A stretch of 64,000 bases of DNA from Symbiodinium natans. Taxonomy: Eukaryota > Sar > Dinophyceae > Suessiales > Symbiodiniaceae. Below the pieces are notes generated by a model, which was not told the origin of the DNA, did not search any database, and saw only the letters and a list, made by a program, of their open reading frames with translations. A program made the translations under genes and the position numbers. This document shows, piece by piece, positions 43,257-53,637 of the stretch. The stretch lies in NCBI GenBank assembly GCA_905221605.1, contig CAJNDS010000271.1:1-64000 (forward strand), in the 5' to 3' direction. The number at the start of each line of letters is the position of its first letter. The stretch's first letter is position 1.

Positions 43257-44241
43257 TAAAAAATATTGGATTTCATGGCCGATGCCTTGAAATGAATGGA
43301 GGCACTTATCATACATATGATTTGTGATTATTTCTCGTATTTTTTCGGTCCATCATTGACGTTTTGTTTCGTTCTAAATTGGTTTTCGTGATGTTGAGAT
43401 ATGAAATTAAATAATCGTAATGACATGATGCCTCTCCTTCCCAATCATGCTATGGCTCTCTAGGCATACAGTGAGCCAATGGCTAAGAGGTCGCGTAGCT
43501 TTATTAAAATTACACCTATCATTTCCAAGTTGTCTCGCGATAAGTAACCTTCAATAGTGTCTCTTTGTGTCCATGTTGTCGTATGCGCCACCTCACGTGA
43601 GCTGGAATATCTTGGGCATCATGCCAAGCATGTTAGGCCGGCTTCGAGCCCGATCGATAGATTGTCGTCGCATGGGGACGCCCCAATAAGCCACTAAAGA
43701 CGCTTCACCCAAGCGCGCCGCTTGGCTATGCCAAAGCGGGCGGTCAAGCATTTCCAAGGCACATGCAGTTGCTGCTGGTGCTATGGAGAGCTCAGCTCGA
43801 CACGCTCGGGCAAGAAAGAACTGAAACCACCACAGTCCAAACGAGAAAGACCGAAGGTAGCACCAGACTGGCAGTACATGGGCAGGAGGCAAGGCCAGCT
43901 AAGGGCCGGCCCTCTCAAAGAGTTCTGCTGGAGATTGCTGGAGCCCCAGGCCCTGGGGTCGACACTCACTCCGTGTCCGGAAGTCGGCATTGGGCGTGTC
44001 TGCGTCTCCGGGGTGCACCCACCGTCTTGGCCAAGTCCCACACTGCCAGGAAGCCTCCCATGATCACCTCAGCTTGGGCTTTAGCTTGGTTTAGGACGCC
44101 TTGAAAATGGAAGTGTCGAATTCTTGAGGGAATGAGTCGGCGTTCAACTCGCCGTTGTCCTAGGCTTGGGAAGGAATTGAGCTTTTGACAGTCAGTTTTG
44201 TATCGTTTTGTGGTTCGTGGGCCCGGAGAATCTGCAGGCTA
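43257..44241. other. AT-rich flank, then unassigned sequence
   Basis: AT-rich DNA continues to about 43560 as the right flank of element 4, then composition rises. Overlapping chance frames occur on both strands at 43593-44104. A hydrophobic minus-strand stretch near 43800-43880 could be a downstream exon of the membrane-protein gene, but I cannot show a splice link. Confidence 0.45.
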
Positions 44242-44936
44242 TCACACAAGTCTTTCGAAACATGCGAGGGCCGCCATGACCGCTGTCATCACGAAGGACA
44301 TCGCCAAGCTTGCGAAGGCAAACCAGGACCACTTGAAGAAGAAGATGTCTACAAAGCCCAAGGTGAGCTCCGGGATGTCCTCGAAGAGCCGGAGGCCCTT
44401 CTCCAAGGGATCTCGGTCCTTCTGGAGACGCTCGACTTCTTCCTCGCCCTCAAGATTGCAGGCGACCAAGACGTTGAAGAGCGGCAGCTCCATGCTTGCG
44501 GACTTGACGGCATCCTGTAATTGAGGCCTGCCGTGGAAGCTCACGACGATGGCAGCATGGAAAAGCCAAGTGGTGAGCAGCATCATGGGCACCATGAGGG
44601 CCATCACCACGGTGGCCGGGCCAGTGCCCTGGAAGCCGAGGATCAGAATGGTACCGAAGAGCAGCATCAGGACTGCGAATGTCGAGGCGAACGTAATCAC
44701 AAAGCATCTGTTCAAGTAGCCCTGGTCCTTGCGCACCAGGCGCACGTGGAAGAGCACGGTCCATGCGATGGTCATGGCAAGAGACACTGTGCCCAGGGAC
44801 CAGAGCACAGCTGCCAGCTCCCGGCAGCCCAAGCTCACGCATGCCGGGGCCGACTGCTTGCGGAAGACGTCGAAGGCGATGCGGTTGACTTCGGTGAAGC
44901 CGCCTGTGTCGACGACGCAGTTGTCCAGCTCACCTT
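44242..44936 (-). CDS. Multi-pass membrane protein, terminal exon
   Basis: A continuous minus-strand frame ends at the TGA at 44244-44242. Counting from the in-frame GTG at 44838 (198 codons), hydrophobic segments lie at about residues 10-31, 45-69, 75-101 and 172-194, with a weaker one at 156-169. A charged loop (EGEEEVERLQKDRD) lies at 130-143, and the motif FEDIPELTL sits before the last segments. The frame stays open upstream to about 44936, where GTTTAAG precedes the first sense codons (ELDNCVVDTGG), a plausible AG acceptor, so this is probably the last exon of a longer gene rather than a GTG start. The family is not recognised; the EDIPEL-then-helix pattern recalls XK/TMEM-like proteins, only as a weak impression. 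Function unknown. No upstream exon could be identified in 44940-46600. Confidence 0.6.
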
Positions 44937-47550
44937 AAACGAAACATAAGCGAAATCGTCACAAGGCAGCAGACCTGCGGCCCTACGATGCCCTACGGAG
45001 TGCATGCTTTCATGCTTTCTGTGCCTTCTGGCCTGGGATGCGGCACTGGCTGGGTGCATCCCTATCCGCCTCGCAGAGTGCGTCCACCGGGACGGAGGCA
45101 CCGCACAAAGGGAGCGAGTTCAGGGATGCGTAGTCCTCGGGGCACTCGTCGGCCAGGACGGGTGCCTTAAGTCACGCGCAAGAGATCGCAAGAGCTAATT
45201 ATAGTGGACATGACAACTCTCTTGGGGACTGTGGGGGGAAGCCTTTCGATGTCCTTGTGAAGTCAAAATCATTGCCAGGGCACGAGAAGTGTGGAGTCGG
45301 GGCACTCCCCGGTCCAGACCAGCATCGTAGAGCGCTGGCATGCCTCCACGGCGTAGAGCATGGAAGATACCAGGTTCGTGGATTCGAGAAGCATCTTCAG
45401 CATGAGCACCTTGCTACCCCAAGCTCCCCTGACATTATAGAAAAAAGCGGAAGGTTTAGTAATTTAGGATAGCAAAACAAGTGAATCACAAAGTATGATC
45501 TGGGAAGCTGCAGCTACTGTCTTCGATCGTCTCAGCCTGGTCGGCAAGCCCCTTAGCGATTGGCTCACAAACTGCGGGTCCTGCGAGCGCGAGTCAGTGT
45601 CAATTTGCATGGCACAACACGTCGCGAACAGTATGCACAGCCAGAGAAAGTATCCAGTTCATGTGAAAGCCCCGTCTGAATTATGAACTGGCTTGTCGAC
45701 ATGGAGTTTTCAAGTGTGGGTTCTGCCTTCGCTCAGATCCGGCTGCCTACGCTCTACGAGGAAATTGCTGTTGAAAGCATTCGTGCCTGGTTCCTGTTGT
45801 CGTTGAGCACGACATCTTCCTGCAGAGATGAATGGCGAAACCCCGCAAGACAGCTGCCCTTCTTGGCTTCTTTCTACGCATTTTAGTGCGCCATCGCCGT
45901 TGTCACAGAGCCCACCACAGTCCTGCAGACACCTGGAACCTGCAAATATGACGAAACCCTGCAAAGCAGTGACCCTTGAAGGCACTCGCAGGCCTGCGCG
46001 GCCGTATTTGCATTGCTGAGACCGGTGACCGTGGACATGTTCCTGCCCGTGACGTGCAAAAAACATTCCCCTTTTGAAGGGTCCCACAAGGGTGGGTTGG
46101 CTTTGTTTTCGCCTTGCTGAGGTTGTTGGGCGGCTCGTGCTTGTTGGAGTCGTGCCTGGCAGGTCCAAAGACTGACGATCCCAGCTGTACGCCCTCGACG
46201 CTCGAGTCGATGGAGTAGGCAGGGGCAGGGGGCTGTGACTCTCCAATTGAAGCTACAAAGAAGGACACGCGCGCAGGCAGACAGGCAGCTGACAGCTTCA
46301 ATCTAACGCTTGCATGACTGCGCGAATGCTGGCGCCTGAGTTTCCAATCACAGTGTTCCCGCTGCGGTCCTCCCACTTTAATAGCTTGCAGGTGGTGTTT
46401 GTTTGTTTGTGTGTGTGTGTGTTTGGCCAGCTTGTATGGTAAGAGATTGGGGCTCTTCTGTACGCACCATGGTCTTGCCCAGGGATGCTTCTGGCGTCTT
46501 TCGGCGTGATGTAAACACAGGAGGAACCATCGTTCAACAGCCTTCTGTCCCAAGGTCCTGCACGTCCGCACTTCGACCTCTGGACCTGACAAAGAACACT
46601 GCAGAACTCACGAATCCCGAATGGAAACATCTATGATCATCCATGTATCTATGCGCATATGAGTCTGTATGTAGATATTCATCTATATCTATATCTATAT
46701 ATATCTGCATCTATACATATATATATATGTATATATACTTATCTATTTTTTGTTTTTTGTTTGGGATCTATTTCCCCAAACAGTCTACTGTTGGGGTTCT
46801 AAATTCATTTAAGGATTGCCGACATTCTGAGGACTGTTGCCGGGTTCCTGGGCTCCTTGTCTCCCTTTGTCTTCCTTTATCTCCCTTCGTCGCCTTGTCT
46901 CCCTTTATCTCCCTTTGAGTCCCGTCGTCTCCACTGTTTCTTTGACGTGCCTTTGACTGTTTGAGGTCTTCGGTGCTGCAATTCGCTGCCAAGCTGCAAC
47001 AGCGCGGAGCGTCGGGCAGCCCCTGGCATGCGAACCCCAGACTTCAAGAGCCAGGGCCGTGACAAAAGCTTTCTTGTGGACTACACAGGAAGTACTCCGC
47101 ACGTCGCCGAGGCCTCCGACGCTCCTCCAGACCTGGCAGAGAAACAGCAGGCTCCCTAAAAAATCTTTGAAAGAGTTCGAATGACATGTTAGCACACACT
47201 CTTATATGGGGTTTACGATATTACAGGTACCTTATTTTGGGTCCTTGTTAGAAGGGAATCCCACTGGGGTCTATACACTGGGGTCCCTCCGGCAAGCCCA
47301 TATCGAAACTGGCTAATCCAAGCTCCAGGGGCCGCCACGAGGCTGGCCAGCGCGATGAGAAGGCCGAGGTAGCCCCCCAGTGCCACCATGGACCATCGGC
47401 CGGCGGTGCCGAAGGTGAAGCGCCTTTTTAAGTTTGCAGGGACTTGTGGTACTTTAGGGCGCGCGGAGAGTAGGTTGCAAACAAATCACCTGCGGCACTC
47501 GCGGAGTGCACCCTCGCCCCCGCCTGCCCCCTGAAAGGTATTTGCCCTCA
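44937..47550. other. No recognised gene; two simple repeats
   Basis: Mixed DNA with many chance frames. A TA/TATC microsatellite runs from about 46676 to 46745, and a CTCCCTTT-type pyrimidine minisatellite from about 46857 to 46932. Upstream exons of the 44.2-44.9 kb gene may lie here but were not recognised. Confidence 0.5.
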
Positions 47551-47650
47551 GTTCGCGTGGTGGTGCTCGAGGTCGAGGTCGAGGTTGTTCACGTGGTGGT
47601 GCTCGAGGTCGAGGTCGAGGTTGTTCGCGTGGTGGTGCTTGAGGTCATGC
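47551..47650 (+). repeat. 36-bp minisatellite
   Basis: Nearly three units of 36 bp (CGTGG at 47556, 47592 and 47628) contain GGTCGAGGTCGAGGTTGTTC. Because 36 is divisible by 3, one frame reads as a Val/Glu/Leu 12-residue repeat. No evidence of a gene beyond that. Confidence 0.8.
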
Positions 47651-47775
47651 TGGAGGTCATTGTGATCGTGGCTGTGGTCTGGCAGTTTCCATGAACGCTC
47701 ACAGCATAAAGCTTACTGCAGCATTTGAAGGCTGGTTCTAAGTCTTACTAAGTCAGGGCTCGGCTTGCCCTCTCT

Positions 47776-48819
47776 CTAGGCCTGGGTCGATGTGATCGAT
47801 GTGGTGGTCGGGAAGCGGAAGATCTCCGAGGGCGCGTCCGAGTTCGCAACAGCCAGGTACACGGTGCCCGACGCCGTGAAAGAGCTCCAGTCCGTTGCGC
47901 TGAAGGCATCAACATGGAACCTTTCTTCGAATCCTGTTCCGTTCAACGCAAATATGGTGCTCTGCCTCTGTTTCCACAAGGCTGTAGCAAGATATTGGGT
48001 GCCCTCTGCCCAGAAAGCATGCAAATCATATACACCTCCTGGGGTGTTGATGGTTCCGAGCAGCTGAAACTCTGACCCGCTCCACACATAGACCGAGGAA
48101 GTACTTGAGGTCCCTCCGATGGCCAGGTAATGAAGATCGTTGCTACTAAAGGGCTCCAAAACGAGCGGAAAGTTGGCGGTGGAAATGCTTTGCTTCAATG
48201 CAAACTTGTCGGCGGCCCAGCGGTAGACTGCAACAGCCCCATTTTCGTTTAAGACCGCAAGGAAGTCGACGCTGTCGATCTGGAAGTGCCTGGCTCTTCT
48301 GCCACCGCTGGTGGGGATGCCCTGGGCATCCTCAAACCCAGAACCATTCCAGCGATAGATGACCGAGGTTTGGGCTCGATCTGAGCCATCCTGAAAGTTC
48401 ATCACCGCCAAGTAAGTTGTGTTGTCGATCACAAAGTGCTCGAGGTCGGCTGCTCCAATCGTTGGCAACTTCTGGAACTCCGCAAACTCCGTGCCGTACC
48501 ACGCGTAGATAGGAGAATCGGCTCTGGAAGAGCCTGATTCGTCTTTGAAGGCGGCCGCTGCGAGGAAATGAGTTCCGCTGATTACGAAGTGGCAGATGTC
48601 CATGATATAAGGGTGGTGGAGTCTCTGCACCTCCCGCAGGGTGCCATCTTCCCAGGCACTGATCACGGACTCCAATCCCGCCTGGTAGTATGCCCTGGCC
48701 CAATAGACAGTCTCGTCAATCCGGTACGGCTCCCAGTGCCTGTGCCCGGCCACAAAGTCAACTTGTGCCACCTGGGCGCTTTCCGAGATCTTGGTAGGAG
48801 GGGCATGGGTGCAAAACAT
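47776..48819 (-). CDS. EAR/EPTP seven-repeat propeller protein
   Basis: 347 codons from the Met at 48819 to the TAG at 47778-47776. Seven repeats of about 42-50 residues fill the protein, each with a hydrophobic 'HF.I....YLAV.N' core followed by an aromatic Y.W or I..W strand: examples are HFVISGTHFLAAAAF, HFVIDNTTYLAVMNF, HFQIDSVDFLAVL, LHYLAIGG, GTQYLATALW and GTVYLAVANS. This is the epilepsy-associated repeat (EAR/EPTP), which folds as a seven-bladed beta-propeller and binds extracellular partners in animal LGI and TSPEAR proteins. Here the full set of blades is present. No signal peptide is visible at the Met, and the frame is open a little further upstream to about 48845, so an upstream exon carrying the true N-terminus is possible. 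The C-terminus ends in a Thr/Ser-rich tail. Partner and role in this organism are unknown. Confidence 0.78.
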   Translation of the reverse strand: MFCTHAPPTKISESAQVAQVDFVAGHRHWEPYRIDETVYWARAYYQAGLESVISAWEDGTLREVQRLHHPYIMDICHFVISGTHFLAAAAFKDESGSSRADSPIYAWYGTEFAEFQKLPTIGAADLEHFVIDNTTYLAVMNFQDGSDRAQTSVIYRWNGSGFEDAQGIPTSGGRRARHFQIDSVDFLAVLNENGAVAVYRWAADKFALKQSISTANFPLVLEPFSSNDLHYLAIGGTSSTSSVYVWSGSEFQLLGTINTPGGVYDLHAFWAEGTQYLATALWKQRQSTIFALNGTGFEERFHVDAFSATDWSSFTASGTVYLAVANSDAPSEIFRFPTTTSITSTQA

Positions 48820-50523
48820 CGTCGTCTCCAGCGATCTGGGGTCTCTTCAGACTGAAACCCGAAAGCCTGAAACCTGTGAAGCCCAAACGAAATCACCCCT
48901 AGACTCTCGACCCCACAAAACATCCCAGTACCCCCGAACCCCCTCAACTCCACTGTTGAGGCTCCCGCTGGCTCCAGCTCCAGGCCCCTTCCCAGGAGCC
49001 ATGACGCACACAGCAACGAGGCCCAACATGCCCCCGGACGGCGGGGAGGCGCCATCTTGCACCGCTTCGGAGTGCAGAGGCTTTAAGGTTGAGAGGGGTG
49101 CTTCTTAGGGAATGTTATATTCGGCCTGGAGGAGCAAGGGAGCTGAGATAGCATTAACGCTGTTGCGATCGCACTCTGCCCCAGAGTCCCTTGGGGAGCT
49201 GGAGCCACATAAAGCCTCCCGAAGAAACAGGTCGAGATCAGCAGGAAGTAGAAGTGACAGCAACAGCAAGCGATGATTCGACAGTGCATCGACCGTGCAT
49301 GCCCTGGCTTTTCCTTGGTTGCATGCACGGAATTATGCGAGGATTGCCAAAGCATCTAGTGCAGGCAAAAGAGGTTCACGAATATTCACCAGGCGTTCGA
49401 AATGGCTCTCTTTGCAGAGACCTATGTTGCGGAATACTCTATAATACTTCTTGGGCTATCGCACGATGTATGGAATGGGCCATCCAACCAGTGAAGTAAA
49501 AACTATGCCTCCGTGGACTCCCAACGCTGATCAAGGCATTCACGCCGGTTCAACTTCTGAAGCTCAGCCCGAACTGAACCCCGTCTTGCTACCAGTGCGG
49601 AACCTCTGGCCTGTCTACATGCGCAAAGCTGTGAGGTGTAACTCCAGACCCGAGATCTCTCCTCGTTTCGGGGGCCGAAGAGCCTTCGTTTCGAAGCCCG
49701 TGAGTCAAGCAGTAAGACTGTGAAACACAACTATGTCCGGGTCTCTCTCAGTGAAAAAACACATGGCAGCTTAAGACCACCCTTGACGGCTTGACGGTGG
49801 TGACCAATGTGACCAATGGGAGGCTTTCGGATACGAAAAGTATGACTGCAGAGCCGCGGCAGAGTGCTAGCTGTGATGATCAGAAGAGTCGCAGTCAAAA
49901 GAACAAACGCCCAATCATGTCCTAAACCACGAAAACGTCTGAACCCCTGCGCGAGAGTCCCAGATAATTACGTCCTAGCACGAGTACCCACCAATTGTTG
50001 GATCCTCAGGCCAGGGTCGGAGGGCAGCGAAACCCTAAAAGAAAACCCAAAACCGAGTAAAAAAGTTGAAACCCTGAACCCCACAACCCTGGAGCCCTAA
50101 AGCCCTTTCCTACTTTATGTCGCCATTTATCACCAGGGTCTCGCTGAAGCCCTCAAGTGCTTCTTCGGTGTTTGACTGAACCGAAGTTTGGGGCGATCTG
50201 CAAGAAACCTGTTGCATGCTACGCTCGGCGCCTGTCTCTGTAATTCCAATGTGTATTCTTCTGCCCTAGCTAAACAAAGCCTTAAACCAACTCTATGTCA
50301 AACCGCGAAAGCCTAGAGCCTTGAAACTCCAAACCCCAAAATCCTACAACCTTAAGGCCCTGAACCCCACACCCAAGATCCTAAATTCCTAAATTCCTAA
50401 ATCCAGGCGCTGGCGGCGTCAAGCCTCTTGCAGGGTTTCTGGTGCTAGGTTCCTGGGGGTGGCGCTCCGCAGCCCCGTACAACCTTCACACTCCTTCCCT
50501 TATACTTAAGGGTTTCGGGATGT
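48820..50523. other. No recognised gene
   Basis: Overlapping short frames on both strands, none with a recognisable domain. Degenerate CCCTAAA/CCCCAAA words increase from about 50025. Confidence 0.5.
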
Positions 50524-50615
50524 AACCCTAAACCCTAAACCCTAAACCCTAAACCCTAAACCCTAAACCCTAAACCCTAAACCCTAAACCCTAAACCCAA
50601 ACCCCAAACCCTAAA
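50524..50615 (-). repeat. Interstitial telomere-like array (CCCTAAA)
   Basis: About 12 CCCTAAA units ending in CCCAAAC variants; the G-rich strand is minus. Confidence 0.95.
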
Positions 50616-51937
50616 GGCATCCATGAGTTTACGTTTTTACTTTGAAAGGACCAAGGGATTTGGGTTTTTAACGTAAAGGATCTGGGCTTCAGCAGGACGT
50701 AAGTCACTTTAAAGCCAACGTCAGTCTGTAGCGCCTGAATCCAAGATAAGGAGCTAGAAGATGTGAGTTACCACAGTAAGAAAGCAATACTAGCTACTTG
50801 ACACATACGGTCCTTACTGAGGTAACTTCATCGGCAAGTTCTCTAACTTATGGTCCCGCTTTGGGTACCGGTGATAACGTGGAGGCTTCTGTTTGAGGGT
50901 ATCGCAGAGGTGCGCCAGACTTTCGGGAACTGCCAAATTTTGTAGCTTGCTCTGGAGGTTGTTGGGATGCGGACTGCTGCGGATGCGTATATAGGTACTG
51001 ATCAACGACTGGCAGGCAGGGTTCTTCAGCCCCCGAAACGCTAAGCCCTAACTATGAATTATTAAACCCCGAACCCCACTATGAAGCCCTTATAAACCTC
51101 TTTAAACGCCCCCCTATTAACCCCCTGTAAACCCCTATAAAACCCTTAAAGAGGGCCCCCCAAGTCAGACCATTGCCTGCCAGCTCAAGCAGTGCTTGAT
51201 TCCGGCACTTGGAATCCTACTTGAAAAATCTCTGGGGGCAAGCTGTGTGCCGACGAGCAAAAAACCAGGGCGGGAAGCTGAAGCTCATCTAATATTCCAA
51301 CAGAGATTCTCGAGATGGCAGAGCCTAAATGGGGCCACCTAGGCCCCCCTTTTGCCAATCCCAGCTTTCTAGGTTTAGAAGCGAAGTCGCTGGGCCGGAG
51401 AAGCTTCTGATCCAGGACATCCATGTTTGTAAATTTGCGACCGCTGCTGCTAGGTTCGCGTGCTTGCTATTGCTGCTGCTGAACTCAACATGCTTGCTCA
51501 TCGCAGCTGCCGGCAGACAAATGACGATGACATCTGCGGCGAATTCCAAGGCTCAAGGAGCGTCTCCCCCAACATGCTGGCTCTACTGACTAACACTGCT
51601 GCCGCTCGGGTATACCCCTATAGGACCATCGAACGCAATGGAGCCGAGTAGTTGTCATCGTCCGGCACTTGCCCATCAGGAGGCAAAAAGGCTGAGGAAG
51701 TCCACGTCTAACGAGGTCGAAAACCTTGGGCCACAGAGGTGTCAGCAACTTGACGCCTCGAAGCGTTGGGTCTGAAGTCTGCGTGGCTTATAAGTGGCTT
51801 CGCACGCGCGCTTAGAGTTGTAGAAACGCGGGTTGGAGCCCAACTGCATGCAAAGAGGTCCACCAAAATGCCAGGGACATGTTCTTGAGCTGTCGGCCTC
51901 TCCGATGAATACGCCCTGTTCGACTCGGGCCCCGAAG
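50616..51937. other. No recognised gene
   Basis: Mixed sequence with degenerate CCCCTATAAAC words around 51060-51150. The short frames could not be assigned. Confidence 0.5.
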
Positions 51938-52066
51938 CCCTAAACATCCCTAAACCCTAAACCCTAAACATGCCTAAACCCTAAACCCTAAACCCTAAAC
52001 CCTAAACCCTAAACCCTAAACCAGAAACCCGAAACCCTAAACCCTAAACCCTAAACCCTAATCCCT
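51938..52066 (-). repeat. Interstitial telomere-like array (CCCTAAA)
   Basis: About 17 CCCTAAA units with occasional CATCCCTAAA and CCCGAAA variants. A short TTTAGGG array in the opposite orientation follows at 52204-52226, giving another inverted pair. Confidence 0.94.
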
Positions 52067-53542
52067 GTTCGATTGACTCTTGGGTCCCCGGGCGGCATAC
52101 TTCGGTCCCGCTCGCGCAGTGCTCGTTGGTCCACAGAGCGGCGGAGGTGGACACGGCTTTGGGCAGCTTGGTTCGATCTCGTGACAATAACCTGCAGCGG
52201 GGGATTTAGGGTTTAGGGTTTAGGGTGCAGGGTTCTGGCTCTCTCGGCATAAGGAAGTCGTTGTAAGCCGCGACTGGATGCTTCAGAACTGTGAAGAGGC
52301 ACGTCCGAGACGTCTACACCCCGCAGTTGCAAGATAGCTGGTATCTCAGATCTGACAGGGACCCGCTGTGCAAGTCACTTCACCGGCCACCTTCTGAGAG
52401 CCCTAAATGCCCGAAGTCTTGGGACTTGAAGCACAACTCTTCACTCTTTTTGGAATAACCTCGACAAACCTTCTCCAAACTCCTGGCGCCTGAGGTGGCG
52501 CAGCGTCGGTACGGCGAAAGTTCGGGTGGAGGACATGATCCTCTACCTCCCAGGGGCGCTTTGCAGAGCCCCCAGAACCGAAGGTGTTCTATAAGTGTAG
52601 ATCGAAAGACTACTCAGGAGCCTTCCGCAGTACGCCATGCAAACTGCAGCTGAGCGGTATCGGTCGAAGACGATCTTATAAGCTTGTCGCGGATGAACTA
52701 TCCAACTCGAATTCGTGCAGGGCGCACTGCAACAAGCACAGCACACTCTGCAGGCCCAAGATCCAGACGTCTGGACAAAGTGAAACTGCTGCAAGCTCAA
52801 AGAGAGGAGCACGCAGTTCACAGCTGGCACAGCCAACTCACTTCCAAAAGCAACGTCGCTGTACAAGGTCGCAGAAAACAAAATCCAGGGCTCGACTCTG
52901 GGCGAACTAAACTCGCAAGCAAGAAGGCTTACTCCCGGCCAAACCCAGGTCTTAAACTTGTCACTTCCTACTCGCCGTCCAGGAGACCCTACTTGCAGTA
53001 TTGTACTGTACTTACGATCTCTACCAACTCCCTTCAAAGCTAGAGAACCTCCACGGAAAGCCTAGTGAACATCCTTGCTGTATATCCCACGCCCGACCAC
53101 GGCTCGATCATGCACAGCCGACATCTAACCACCCGTAACAATTTCGCATGGGGGATCCAAGGCATTGGCCCATTTTTGTACACCATAGTCTAGAGAGCAC
53201 GCACTACTAGAGACCCAAAAGGGCCAACATTTGAGATCGACCACTACATCTTTCTACTTTCTACAGCTGTGCATTCCACTGCAAGCCTCAAGCCTGATCC
53301 CAAACCCCAAACCCCCCCAACCCCGACATACGAGTCTTGCTCTTGCATAGGTTAAGACTGTTCTGAATATTGTTAGTCTTGTCATCCCTATCGTAATTGC
53401 TACGGTGCCAGCCCTAAACCCTAAACCCTAAACCTTGTATCCTAAACCTGATCAACGCCTCCACATCTTCCATCTGCATCGGCTCTGTCGACTGATGGCG
53501 CCCACGACGGGTGGGTGGGGTTCCGCCGCACCTTGCTCTGCA
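52067..53542. other. No recognised gene
   Basis: Apart from the short TTTAGGG run at 52204-52226 and CCCTAAA units at 53412-53434, nothing could be assigned. Opposing frames of up to 164 codons at 52543-53043 show no domain. Confidence 0.5.
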
Positions 53543-53637
53543 ACCTAAACCCTAAACCCTAAACATTAACCATCATTAAACATTAATTAAACATTAAACA
53601 TTAAACCCTAAACATTAAACCCTAAACCCTAAACCCG
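53543..53637 (-). repeat. CCCTAAA array mixed with ACATTAA units
   Basis: CCCTAAA units are interspersed with AACATTA units, as if a T/A-rich variant had spread within the array. Confidence 0.88.

Noticed and set aside
44450-44949. Frames opposite the membrane-protein exon
   Set aside because: They are shadow frames in GC-rich coding DNA, without hydrophobic or domain pattern.
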